From Lunularia cruciata (lineage: Eukaryota; Streptophyta; Marchantiopsida; Lunulariales; Lunulariaceae), in the NCBI GenBank assembly GCA_948567375.1, contig OX419756.1, positions 2,299,001 through 2,363,000 of the forward strand: a stretch of 64,000 nt of DNA. The letters run 5' to 3'. Positions 13,471 to 25,334 of the stretch are shown here, in pieces. The notes beneath the pieces were generated by a model that saw nothing but the letters and a program-made list of their open reading frames with translations, was not told the origin of the DNA and did not search any database. Made by a program: the position numbers and the translations under genes. Within the stretch, counting starts at the first letter, position 1, and every line of letters begins with the position of its first letter.

Positions 13471-13665
13471 AGTCAGTCCCAAGATAGGAAGTTTGTCGAG
13501 AAGGTAGCCATAGAGTAAACCTTGAAGGGAGTGGAGTCCCAAGATGGGAAGTTTACCAAGAAGGCAACCATGGAGCAAGCTTGGAAGGGAGATGAGTCCT
13601 TGGAAGGGAAGTTGGTTAGTAAAGCAACCATAAAGCAAGCTTTGGAGGAAGATAAGTTTGTATTT
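13471..13665 (+). repeat. Tandem about 20-residue repeats between protease and reverse transcriptase
   Basis: Three units of roughly 20 codons with the pattern S(Q/L)(D/E)GK..(K)A..EQA..G.(E) lie in the spacer between protease and reverse transcriptase. Element A has the same three-unit block at about 3870-4090 on the minus strand, so the repeat belongs to the family and predates both insertions. I know no function for it. Confidence 0.6.
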
Positions 13666-16642
13666 GTGGTGTGGATCAAGCCAATTGCACCAAAACAATC
13701 AGAGGAGGGCCAAGAGCCTCATCAAGCAATGGTTGATCGGATAGTTCAAGAGTTTGCAGATGTGTTTCTGGATGATCTACCAAAGGGATTACCCTCCGAT
13801 CAAGGTATGCACTTCAAGATTGAGTTATTGCCAGGAAGTACTCCAATGAGTAGACTGATCTATCGGCTCTCACCAAAGGAGTTGGAGGAGTTGCAAATAA
13901 CACTTACAGAGTTGTTGGAAAAAGACTTCATACAACATAGTACCTCTCCTTGGGGAGCATCGGTACTATTTGTTCCAAAGAAGGATGGAGGACTTTGTTT
14001 TTGTATTGATTACCATGGGCTCAATAAGCAAACTGTGAAGAATGCATATCCCTTGCCTCGGATTGATGACTTGCTTGATCAACTAAGTGGAGCACACTAC
14101 TTTTCTAAGTTGGATCTTTGCAGCGGCTATTGGCAAATTCTTATTGATAGAGAGGATGTGCAAAAGACTGCTTTTTGTACAAGGTATGAGCATTTTGAGT
14201 GGAGAGTTCTACCTTTTGGACTCACTAATGCTCCAGTAGTCTTCATGGATCATATGCATTGAGTGTAAGATGGACTATTGGATCAATCCATGGTGGTGTT
14301 CTTGGATGATATCTTAATTTATAGTTAGGCAGAGGCAAAACACATGAATCATGTGTGAGAAGTCCTAAGACGACTACGAAAATGGAAATTTTATTGCAAG
14401 AAGTCAAAGTATGCCTTTTGGCAGAAGGAGGTTACCTTCTTGGGTCATAAGATCTCATTAGAGGGGATCAAGATGGAAGAAGAGAAAATCAAGGCCATTA
14501 TTGATTGGCTACCCCAAAGAATGCTATAGAAGTATGGGCATTCAATGGATTGGCCAGTTTTTACCGATGGTTCATCCATTATTATGCTCATGTGGCTACA
14601 CCATTGATTGACCTCTTGGGAAAGAACTCAAGCTTCTAGTGGACCACTAAGCATGAAGAAGCATTCCAGAAGTTAAAGCATATGGTGTCTTCAAGACCCA
14701 TTCTTCAACCATATGATCCTCAACTACCCTATGTGGTTGATTTTGATGTTTCTAACTTTGCAATTAAAGCTATGCTGCAACAAGAATTCCCAGATGGACT
14801 CCATCCCATTGCCTTTGTGTCTCATCGACTCAATACGGCTGAACAAAACTACTCTGCTTGAGATCAAGAACAACTTGCAATGGTATAAGCCACCAAGGTA
14901 TGGAGGCATTACCTCTTGGGGAAACAAGTGATCATGCAAACTAATCACAAACCATTGTTGCAAACCTTACACTTAGAACACATGAAGAGTTGACATCATC
15001 AATGGGAGGAACAACTCCAATTGTATGACATCAAACTTGAGTACAAACCAGGTTGGTTCCATGTCATCCTTGATGCTTTATCATGATGACCTAATTCGAA
15101 GTCTCTTCCTCTCATCACCGTGGCAATTTCAACAATGTCAGTTGACTCCAAGGTCCAAAACAAGTTTCAGTCAGCTCTACACCAAGATCCCTTCTTCCAA
15201 ATGGTACATGGTTGCCTTATGGCATGTGATAAGGAGTACAACACCTTCTCTATCAAGGAAGGCCTTTTATTCCATGAGGACCGGATCTATGTTCTAGCTA
15301 AAGGTGATCTTCAACTTGTACACCTTCAAGAAGCCCATGATTTACCTATCGCTGGTCACATGGGTGTAGACAAGACCTTGGGTACCCTTCAACGTCAATG
15401 GTGGTGACCCAACATGACACAAGATGTTTGAGAATTTATCCAATTATGTGAGAGCTGCCAATATAACAAGGCCAGCAACCAAAAGCCAAGTAGACTCCTT
15501 CAACCACTCGCCATTCCATCCACTCACTAGGAGCATGTGAGCTTGGATCACATCCTTGCCAAAGACAAAACAAGGACACTCCGCAATTGTGGTGTTTGTG
15601 GATAAGCTTAGGAAGTAAATCCACTTGGCACCAACTTATGATACCATGGATGCTCCAACCTTAGTGCAAATCTACTTCAACAATGTCTTCAAGCATCATG
15701 GGATGCCATGTGTACTCATCTCCAACCGCAATCCTCAATTTACCACGAAGTTTTGGCAACCACTCTTCCAGATACTTGGCACCAAGCTTGCTTTGTCCAC
15801 GGCCTATCATCCTCAAACTGATGGCCAAATCAAACGTGCAAATCATACATTGAAGGATATGTTGCGTGCCTTTGTCAATGTCCACCATACCAATTGGGAT
15901 GAATGTCTTGCAGCTGCAAAATTTGCCTACAACAATTCCAAACAGGCAAGCACCGGATTTTCTCCTTTCTTTCTCAATTTTGGCCAAGATCCGCTTGTTC
16001 CAACTTCTCTTCTTGCTCCCCCTCCATCTCAAGTTCCTCATACTTCCACATTCTTGACCATTATATCTCAATCTCTCCAACAAGCCAAGTCGCACCTCCT
16101 TGTTGCTCAGAATTGCCAAAAACAATATGCAGACCACCATTGTTGTGATCTTACTTTTGAAGTTGGTGATAAAGTCATGTTATCCTCTAGTAACCTCCCT
16201 CTCCCACTTGATACCCAATTTTGTAAAATTACACCTAATTGGATAGGACCCTTTGATATCACCTAAACTGTCTTTCTTGTTGCTTATCGACTTGCCTTGC
16301 CTTGCCTTGCCTTGTCACATGCGTATCCATCTTGTCTTTCATGTTTCCAAGTTGAAACCCCTTGTTCCTAATCCCTCTTCCTTTTCTTCTTGAGTCCAAC
16401 CTCCTCCTCTTCCTGTCCCTATCAATGATCATGAGGAGTACAAAGTTGATCGAATCTTTGCGCGTTGCCATATTCAACAAGGCCGTTGCCAACATATGGA
16501 GTACAAGGTCCTTTGGAAAGGGTATCCCCTTCATGATGCCACATGGGAACCTCTTTCTCACCTCCAAAATGCACAGACGGCCATCCAAGAATTTGAAGCT
16601 TCACTAACGATGAGGACGTCACCAACTAGCAATAGGGAAATA

Positions 16643-17056
16643 TGTAACAATATGGAGTTTAATGACAAATTTAGTCGGGCTTACGAAGTAGCACATAAGA
16701 CAAATTAGCCTAGAATATTCTTGAAGTATCTAGGAAGCTTCCCAGCTAGCTTAGCTTGCATCTCAAGTAAATAGCTTCTAAAAGGAAGCTTCTAGAAGCT
16801 TCCAACTAGCTTAGCTTGCACGCCAAGTAGGCGGCTTCTAGAAGGAAGCTTCTTGAGAAGCTTCCTAGTTAACTTGGCTTGCAGTCTAAGAAAGCAACTT
16901 GAAGAAGCTTCTTGAGAAGCTTCTCAAGTGCCTTGTATGCTACTTATAAATACCAAAGCCAAAGCTCATGCTAGGCATTCGGAGTTTTCCTAGATTCAAG
17001 TGTCCCAATGTGAGTTTCCATTCTCCTATTTCTCTCCTTGATCTTGGTCTTTTACA
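16643..17056 (+). repeat. 3' LTR of element B
   Basis: This LTR of 414 bp has the same ends as the 5' copy and is preceded by a purine tract. The four-unit heat-shock element is kept at 16785-16802 and the TATAAATA box at 16945-16952. Confidence 0.95.
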
Positions 17057-17849
17057 AAACCAGAAGGCCTTTTGCTATAATTGTTAGGGTACATTTGCCC
17101 TTGTTGTACCTAAATAATTGATCAATTTGGGTTTGATATCTAAATATTCTAACAAATAGGTTTTGCAAGTTTTTGTGAACTTCTTGTCAAAGTGCTTCCT
17201 CAACTATAAGGATAGAAGGTTCACCTTCTCTTCATTGTAGTCTTCCTCATAGGCCTAGTTCTCTAATCTTTGAACTTCAACTCATGATGTTTTGTGTGTG
17301 GTGCTCAAAGTTGTCCTCCCTCCTTTAGCTTCTAAATGAAGAAATTTTGGACCTCCTCCATCAAATGAATTATCTTGAGCTGGTTCTCTTCCATCTTTTG
17401 AGTCCAAGTATCCCACGATTCCTTTTGTGCTTCCTACAAGTGGGTACTCTTTGCCTACTTGGCCTTGCTTCCTCCTATTCCTTGGTCAAGTAATCTACTT
17501 GCAATGCCACCTCTTTATAATACTCTTGTATTTGAACTTCCAAGGAGGAAACTTAATCATGGTCTTCTTTTAGCTCATTATGAGTGCTCTCCAACTCTCA
17601 ACACTTGCCATGAAATTGCTTATTGTATTGCTTGTACTTGAGTTGTAGTGCTTCCATGCACCCCATAGCTCTTGGTTCTCCTTTGCCTCATGATCTGGGT
17701 CATTTCTAATGTGGCAATCCTTATCTTGAGCTTGAAGCAAAAGCAAAGCAAAATTGGCCACATCACCAATTCTTGTAATGTCCAATTGGGAACTCACCTT
17801 TCATGTATTTGTGGATACCCCAGACATAATGAGGGGTGTTGTTCTAGCT

Positions 17850-19560
17850 CAATATGATGAGAAACAATAAGAACATCCCATCTATTATGCTAGTTGGCAA
17901 CTCAACTTTGTAGAATAAAATTACTCCATGACCAACTGGGAAGGTCTTGGCATGATTTTTGTGGTGCAAAAATTTTAACGCTACCTCTTGCGCAACAATT
18001 TTGTGTTCCATGTAGATCAAGGCTCTCAAATAGCTCATTAATAAACTTTGTTGTACGGAATGACTTGCCTAATGAATGTTACCACTACAATAATTTTTGC
18101 TTACATTTGTATATTATTGCAATAAGTCTCACAATAATATGGATTTCCTCTCATGCATTCTTGAAATTCCCCATAGCAAACTCACTTAGCACTAATCCCA
18201 TAGATTTTCACCTCTTTTATGTATGTGATCAAGTGACAACTCAAAGACTTGGATGGACTAGATCAAACACTATTTGCCTATAGGATAAGTGCCAACCAAC
18301 TTAACCAAAAACAACCATAAAAGCTTTTATATATTAGCCCTTCCCTTCACACTTCTTGCCAACAATCTCTATTGGATGGACATGGACCAAGTGCTCGATG
18401 TTGCATCAGCCTCAACAAAAAGTGTGCCACTCTGATGAATTGGGTGTGCATTTCTCAAGAGAAATAACTTCCTACAAAATCTATCTAGCAGGTTATTGGT
18501 GGCCATCAATCACCCAAGACACCAAGCAATATGCATGTATGTGTGATGCTTGCCAATGCATAAGCAAATTCAATTCTTGAAACCACATGTACTTCTACTT
18601 CGTGTTAGTGGCACCACCATTCCAACAATAGGGACTTGATTTCATGAGGCTTGTCAATCTCACAATTAGAAAAACTTGCCATTGCTACATTATAGTTGCA
18701 ATTGACTATATCACTAAATGGGTAGAAGTCAAATATTTTGTCAACAAAATTAGCAAAATTGGTTATCCAATTTTTACACAAAAGACCTTATCTCCCATTT
18801 TGGCGTTCCCTTATCCATTTTCATTGATAATGGCTCTCACTTCATCAATGAAGGAATACATGATCTTATTGCTATATATGGGATCCAACATAAACCATCT
18901 ACCCCATATCATCCTCATGTTAATGGTCAAGTAGAACATGTTAATAGCATTGTACTTACCATTCTTAAATAGATGGTCAGCCTAAACCCAACTAATTGGG
19001 AAAAAAATAGTAGGTGCTCTTTGGGCATACCACACCACCGTGAAGCTCACTATGGGATTCACCCCCTATCAACTTGTATGCAGGTAAGAGGCTATTCTAC
19101 CAATCAAATTCCTCATCCCTTTCCTTAGAATTCTTACTCACTTGGGACATCTTGGTGTGAGGAGGGAGAAACCATAGAAGAAAGTGTGTTTGCACTTCAT
19201 GATCTAAATGAAAATTGCTTACAAGCATTGTCTATGCAATACATCATTCAGGCCAAATGGAAAACCTATTTTGACAAAAGACAAAAGAGGTGCCACTCTA
19301 CAAACTCTAATATGCATAGTAGATTGAATTGCCCATAAGAAAATACAGATTTTCCAAGAAGCAAGCCTACTCCTATAAATACCATGCAAAAATCTATGGA
19401 CTCTTTCCTTTGTAGACCCAAATTTTTCATACTTGCACCAAGGAGTTCACTTCCAGGGAGCAATTACAAGCCTACGGACCTAATTATGCCAAGATTATCA
19501 AGAAATTGTCAAGACACTAAGAGTGTTATGTGAGACAAAAAGTGTCTAACTGCCAAAGAG
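17850..19560 (+). mobile_element. Decayed Ty3/Gypsy fragment of a second lineage (fossil)
   Basis: Plus-strand relics appear in pol order: an RNase H-like segment (about 17850-18030), an integrase zinc-binding segment (about 18430-18570, His..His..CDAC pattern), the integrase core (about 18640-18960, with AIDYITKWVE) and the integrase C-terminal part (about 19020-19140, motif GFTPYQLV). It differs from elements A and B, lacks a visible chromodomain, and has no LTR that I can delimit. It is heavily broken and old, truncated at least on its left side where the inverted host repeat ends. The wording of the core resembles non-chromodomain plant Ty3/Gypsy lineages, but the assignment is tentative. 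Confidence 0.7.
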
Positions 19561-21180
19561 ATTGTCAGAGCAATCTTGGATAGATAAGATTGAACAAGTT
19601 GAGGCACTATCATTTTGGTAATTTGTGACTTTTGTCAAGAAGCAAAGAACCATCAAGTTTATGAGGCTTTGCCAACATAGATTTTAAAAAATTCCTTGAG
19701 AAAGTCTTTAAAGAGTTGTGAAAGTCTGCCAAACACATTGACAGAAGAAACACCACAAGAAACCATGAACTCCTATTGTTGGAAGGAACCATGGCACCAA
19801 TATACATGTAGTTGGGCCACTTATGTAACTTCAACAATGTGGATTTAGAAACAAGGAGAACTATGGAGGCAAGCATACTATTGAACATTATGGCCAAAAT
19901 TTTACCTCCAGTTGACAAGGAGCTCAATAGAGTCCATAGGATAGTGAAGGAGATCCAAGTGGATTTGACAATGATCCAGTTACCAATTCTTGTAGCTGAT
20001 TAGCTGATTCCCATAACATAGGAAAATTTGCATGGTGTTCTCCTACTCAAGAAGTCAACTAACGTCCCTCTAGCTTGGAGGGAATTTCAATTCAACTTGG
20101 ATCTCTTACTTGGACTCTTCTTTTTCAAACCCTTTGAGAATATGTCAAGAACCATGCATAAGAATTTGTTCCTCATGGAGGTGGTAACATAGCTGCCTGC
20201 CACTATACTTTGCAATAAAAAATTTCCATTAGCTTATTGGACCAAGGGAATGTATCATACTTGAACTTGTTGCTAGTAGGCGCCTTCATTAGAAGTGTAG
20301 TTCATAGAGAGGAGTTGGATTATGCTCCCACAATCCTTACAAAAATATGAGAATGTTGTGTAGGATTCAAAAGAGTAATCCACAACAAGAAAACATTTTC
20401 CTATATGGTTCCTAGTCTTATGGCCATAGCAAAATTCTTGTCTTTAGGAGCCTTTTAATTAAAGAAGAATTTGGCCAAAGAGGTAGCTCCGACATGAAGA
20501 GCTACCAAGAAATGACCAAATGGATTGAGGTGCAATACGTGAGCATGCATGTGATAACAAAATTGGTCTCACACTTCACTAAGCGGATTGAGAAAGAACA
20601 AGAACACATCTTGAGATTATGAATGAGCGTAATTCCAAGAGCCTCAAAGATTGAGCTACAAGTAACCAAAGCTACAAGCAAAAAGAGGAAAAATATTGCA
20701 AGTCTAAAGAAAGGAGTCACTATCTTATTGATCCAATCAAAGAAAAGAAGTTGAAGGTTATTTATGGGAAATTGACCAACAACAAAGAGCAAGTGGAGCC
20801 GATCTTGTTAAGAATAAAAGGCTCATTATCAAAGGAGAAAGAGGTTGTTATAGAGGAAGCAATGAAAGATATTGGTGTCATCACCATCAATGATGAATTC
20901 CCTAGACCTTGAGACAATATCTTGTCCTTGCAAGAACCGAGCAAGACTTTTGAAAAATCTTCCCAAAAAGGAGATAAAGGAGACCAACACTGATGCTAAC
21001 AATGCAAGACCGCCCAGAATTGTGAGGATTAGAACCTACCTCACCTACAATGTCATCAAGGAAGAAGCTATGTCTTGTCTTGAAGAAAGCACAATCAATC
21101 TGGACTCTATTATGGATAGGACCCAATGTATCAATGGAGGCCAATGTGTTAGCCAAGAGATTGTAGGAAGCTAGTCCCAT
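19560..21180 (+). other. Unclassified coding relics downstream of the Gypsy fragment
   Basis: Short plus-strand reading frames with charged, helix-prone content (for example 19812-20003 and 20872-21174) occur in a continuous stretch after the integrase relic. I recognise no domain. They may be the downstream part of the same old element or a separate repeat. No signal peptide, promoter or splice pattern supports a live gene. Confidence 0.3.
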
Positions 21181-24050
21181 AGATTTTCACTAGACCAAAC
21201 TCCTACCTTATTTCATTAAAAAATTGCTTGATTTGCTACTTCTTATTCTTATCTTACTAGGTGAAATAATTAAGTTGATAAAGGTTGATTATTCTAAGGA
21301 TTGCCATGTCATAACAACTCAAATAAACTTGTTTTTATGACTTCTATCTCAATAGGGTCAAGCATTTATCTAGTTCTTATAGTTAGTTGAGCCAATTAAT
21401 ATATTACATTAGTATATTAGAGTGATCAGTTTCTAGGTGTGTATATTTTGTAGATCATTAAGACCTCAAAAGTTCTACATTATCCTTATTTAACTCTACT
21501 TTGTTCTATCTTTCTTTTTCATCTAATAATCCCATTCATCCTTGTACAATCACCTTCAATCAAGACCTCAACCTATAAGGCTTGAGATCTTGATCAATTT
21601 GACAATATGGATGTTTCATGAACTCAAACTGAACTTATTTCCTTGACTTCTATCTTGATGGTGTCAAATATTGATATGATTGTATTAGTTTAAGTAGCTA
21701 ATTAATGTCCAGAACAAAGTGATATTTTTCTGATTAAGTATATTCTGTAGAGAACTAAGATCTTAAAGGTTTTATGTTATTTTCCTCTAACTCTACTCTT
21801 TTCTCTCTCCCTCTACAAATCTAAAAGAAATCACCTTTCATTCACTGTACATTACATTATTAAGGCTAGATATCTTTGCAACCTCTTGTATACTCTTTAG
21901 AACTCATTTTTCCTTATTATTACATAATTATTTTTGAGAATTTATTGTTATATATTTATTGTAGACAATTTTATTGATGAGTTTCTTGCTCTTGGCACTC
22001 TTTAGGATCTTTTTATTTTTTAGCCCAAGGCCAAGGAAAGATACTGCCAAGGTTAGAATTTAAAGACTCATAATCAATTGCTAGCATTACAATAATAAGT
22101 TTCTAGATGAATGAAAAGCTTTTCCTTATTTATTAATCTCCCTTATATTTGAAATTTGGAAGGAATCACCTAGAATTTTAATTATTGAAGTGGAAGATCA
22201 GGCAAATTTCTTTTGTTCCAAAAGGTTCAACCAACTTAAATGTTAATTAATGTCAAAGTATACATCTTAAATTAGTTATACATATATACTCCATAAATTA
22301 CGAGATCTAAATTAATTTTGAGTTTAAAATTGAAATTGGAAATTTTAAGGTTAATTTTTTTTAGCAGTTTAGGGTTTCAGTTTAGGTAATTTCTTTTGTG
22401 TCAAGTTTTTTAAGTTTAATACTTTATAGAGGTCAAATTTCTAAATGATCAAGTTTATAAAGATTAATTTTGATTGAATATCTAATAATTTATTGTCAAA
22501 GCTTAACATTTGAGGTCAAATCTTTCCAAAAGTTTAGTACTTCAAGGTCAAAGCTTATCATATAGGAACCAATATAGAAGATAATCCACTACTTTGAAAA
22601 CCAAAAATTTATAGAACTTGTAAGATTTCTTGAGTGATAGAATGAAATAAAACCACAAAGAATCTTCTCCAACATAAAAGTCTCACCCAACTCAAAATTA
22701 AATAACAATCAAATTGAGAAGTGTAGATTGGATAAAAGCTTGCCCAAATGTAATACCATTAGCAACACAAATTATCTAGAGGTGAAATTTGGTTTAGTAC
22801 TATCTCTAAGGATGTTATACATGATGGTCAAAGTAGATCAGAGAAAGGAAGTCACCAAAAGAAGATTTCCACTTAAAATGCAAAAGTTGAAGCATCATGA
22901 GGTCTATAGTACCATTAGATAGACAAATTATCAAGAGGTAAAATTTAGTTTGATATTATCTCTAAAGATGTAATACATGATGGTCAAAGAGGAGTCACTA
23001 AAAGAGGACTTCCCCTAGTAGGGCAGAGGTCAAAAACATCCCCAAAACTTCAAAGCCAATTTTGGAGGCCTAAATGAATGAATTAAGCCTAAAAACTAGA
23101 ATCCCTTTGAGGAAAAGTTTTGCTTTCTTATCCCTTGTTTTTGTTCATTGAGAGCTTTCCAACAGTACCACTTCCATATAGTTCTAACCTTCCCACAAGA
23201 AGATTCCCAAAATATTCTTAATGGTCTCACTGATTTGACCCACTAAATGGGACACCCAAGTTGACATGTTACTACCCTTGGATATACTCTAAGGGTGTAG
23301 CTTGCAGACATGTCACCAATCCATGTATTTAATCTAAGGGTGTTGTTTCCTTGGAGGAGATCTTCTTCACTACATAATAAAGTCAATTTGCTTCTTTAGT
23401 ACATTGGAGTATTGAGGATTTTGATCTTGTGTTTCTTCTTCTATGCTTATCTTGGGGAATTCTCTTGTCCTCAGAGTTTTACACCAAATTACCTCCACAA
23501 AATAAAGTATGATAAATATGTGCAACAATGCAAATTTTTTACAAAGTTCTTATAATTAAGATTAAGAATCACCGTATGTAATTTTTGTACAAGTTTTTCC
23601 ATTAAAATTTTAGAGTTTTTACTCTAATGATTAATACTCAAATAATAAAATTAGATTAAAATTTAATTATACTTACTGAGTGAAAGGGAAAGTGAGTAGA
23701 AAACATGAAGGATGGGAAGATCTCATCAAGTCATACAAGGGTGAGACAAAATAGGTAAAATGGGGCTAAGCCACAATAGAGTCGATATGAGAAATTTTCA
23801 CTATTGCACCTAAGATATCTAAGCTATGCAAGTTGTACAATCTACCAACAACTAGAGTATCCAAAGAAGCATCACCTAGTGTGATTGCTCTCCTATAGAT
23901 TGCACCAGCCATTGCCTTCTATAGAGTAATGGACACATGTTGTCTAAAAATATGCTACAAAGTATGAGAGTCAAAGTGGTACCTCCTGGCGTCTAACGTG
24001 ATAAGCTCTCGTGCACTCCTTGACAAATGTGTTGAACATCGTGTCCATTG
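21180..24050. other. AT-rich repeat-derived DNA, no gene seen
   Basis: The sequence is strongly AT-rich, with only short reading frames that look random. It holds a partial tandem duplication: the block starting 'taccatta' at 22754 recurs from 22910, sharing the 'tacatgatggtcaaag' and 'gtcac(c/t)aaaagag' landmarks. Nothing else could be assigned. Confidence 0.5.
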
Positions 24051-24490
24051 CTCGTTATAACTCCAAGGCTAGAGGAACAAAGAGTTGACCTCGCTGCATA
24101 CCCCTATACTTGGAGACCTTGCGAGTTGCTATTGCACTTGTTGCCCGTCCAAGGGGATGGGTAATCACTCCCTCCACAACTATATCATGCATAGGGTCTA
24201 TAACTACAACATCCACAATTGTCACATGATTATCTTGGACCAAGTATAAGTCTGCCCTGACATGTGTTGTCTACAAAGCTTACAAACACTCCCTCCAAGC
24301 CAAGTATCCACTCTCTTGTGCCATAACAAACATTGTGTCCCTTATAGCATCATGGGTAGCTATTCCTTGTCCTCCAAAATGACACCGTGTCATATGGATT
24401 GCTGTTGCATCTAGTGTAGAAACACACTCACAAATGAGTAATGAAGATGCAGATGGGTGGACCAAAGCTAGATGAAACTTCATCATTGTA
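24000..24490 (-). mobile_element. LINE-like C-terminal fragment, copy 1
   Basis: Minus-strand relics read, in order, a Cys/His-containing stretch with CHFGGQGIATHDAIRDTM (about 24486-24280), then VDVVVIDP and ending LFVPLALEL (about 24243-24055), with a further helix-like tail to about 24000. The pattern 'GG..ATHDAIRD ... ADVVIVDP ... FLPLAVE' is familiar to me from the C-terminal end of non-LTR retrotransposon-type proteins in plants. The paired Asp positions would fit a restriction-like endonuclease fold, but that is an inference. The reading frame is interrupted. No reverse transcriptase part remains nearby. Confidence 0.5.
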
Positions 24491-25334
24491 GTAAAAGTAG
24501 TTGGTGCAAACTAATTTGGTTGACCCATCAACAAGGCTCAAAGCCTCAAACTTAACTCTTGTCAATGTTTAAATCTAGTCTTCTTAACTTTAAAGTACTT
24601 AAACCTCGTCAAGCTTTACTAATACCATAGATTTGAAATAAAATAAGTTAATGCAAGTTTAGTGAAGATTTTGAGATTCTAACATACCCACTATAAATTA
24701 TGACTCTATCCAATGCAACAAGTAAATGCTTAAACCTTATCAAATTACAAAATTCTCAAAATGGCTGATAAAATTTACATTTGTATTAAAAAGGAATTTT
24801 TTAAAAAATATTAGGAACTTTACAGTAAACAACTATATGTAAATATTAATTAATTTAATTAACCACTTTAACAAACAATTAATTAACACAAAATTAACAT
24901 CTTAATCTAGTCTGGATTTTAATTATATTTATCTTGTAAAATAGATCAAAAAGAAGATAAATTTATTCATGCTAATTAGAGTGCCGAAAACCTTCTCACT
25001 AATTTGATATTTTTCACCGAATACATGTCCTTGTTGTCCAGCTACCCTTGCCCAAAGCAGCAGCCATGGATGGAAGGAAAAATAAAAGCGTGCGAGATTA
25101 GGTACGTTACGTTACTTAATTGCTTTACGGTCCGTCCAAGTTTACCACTGCGGAACTTGCTGTGCAGTTCTAGGAGAATCTCGCGTAATGCATCAGCTTT
25201 TTCCCCTTTCTCGGCATCGAGTGAACGAATTTGAATTTTTTAGATTTCGAGGGTAGTAGGATTGCCGAAAGTAGGTTTGTCATCGAAGCATCGGCTGAAA
25301 GTATCGTGGGTTTGGATAATTGGCATTTCCAGCA
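24490..25334 (+). promoter_or_regulatory. NUP107 upstream region
   Basis: AT-rich DNA to about 24980 gives way to sequence of higher complexity before the NUP107 start codon. The last 300 bases probably hold the promoter and 5' UTR. I see no unambiguous TATA box, which is usual for housekeeping genes. Confidence 0.35.

Larger units (their letters stand above)
11427..17056 (+). mobile_element. Ty3/Gypsy chromovirus, element B (fossil)
   Basis: This is a nearly complete element of the same family as A, on the plus strand, with LTRs at 11427-11852 and 16643-17056 and a 5-bp target duplication AAACC (11422-11426 and 17057-17061). Parts are: a primer site of initiator-Met type (about 11854-11866), gag (about 12170-12960) with a CCHC knuckle near 12895, protease (13126-13431, with the ILGLPWL motif), a repeat-bearing spacer (13471-13665), reverse transcriptase (about 13700-14470), RNase H (about 14560-15080), integrase (about 15120-16270) with an HPQTDGQ motif, a chromodomain (about 16430-16600, motif YKVLWKGYP) and a purine tract (16631-16640). 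The coding region is broken, with several breaks, and is better preserved than in A. The LTRs differ at about 6% of positions by eye plus one short length change, so B is younger than A. Confidence 0.95.
9720..17800 (-). repeat. Right, inverted copy of the host repeat, split by element B
   Basis: The segments 9720-11426 and 17057-17800 are the reverse complement of the left copy. The non-coding part starts near 9735 with 'tagtataatcataagaatag' and runs to 11426. The coiled-coil relic continues on the minus strand from 17057 to about 17800. Element B sits between them. Landmarks run in reverse order to the left copy (dispersed motif at 9860, 'ggctttgagcc' near 11060, KKFTKTC-type peptide near 17200, 'tacttggactc' near 17400). 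Identity by eye is moderate, so the two copies separated long ago. Confidence 0.7.

Noticed and set aside
13432-13698. Minus-strand frames opposite the chromovirus spacer, conserved in both elements
   Set aside because: They are antisense shadows of the tandem-repeat linker; conservation follows from the sense strand.
517-17056. Single insertion followed by inverted duplication to explain elements A and B
   Set aside because: The two elements have different target duplications and different LTR divergence and occupy different positions in the arms, so they are independent insertions.
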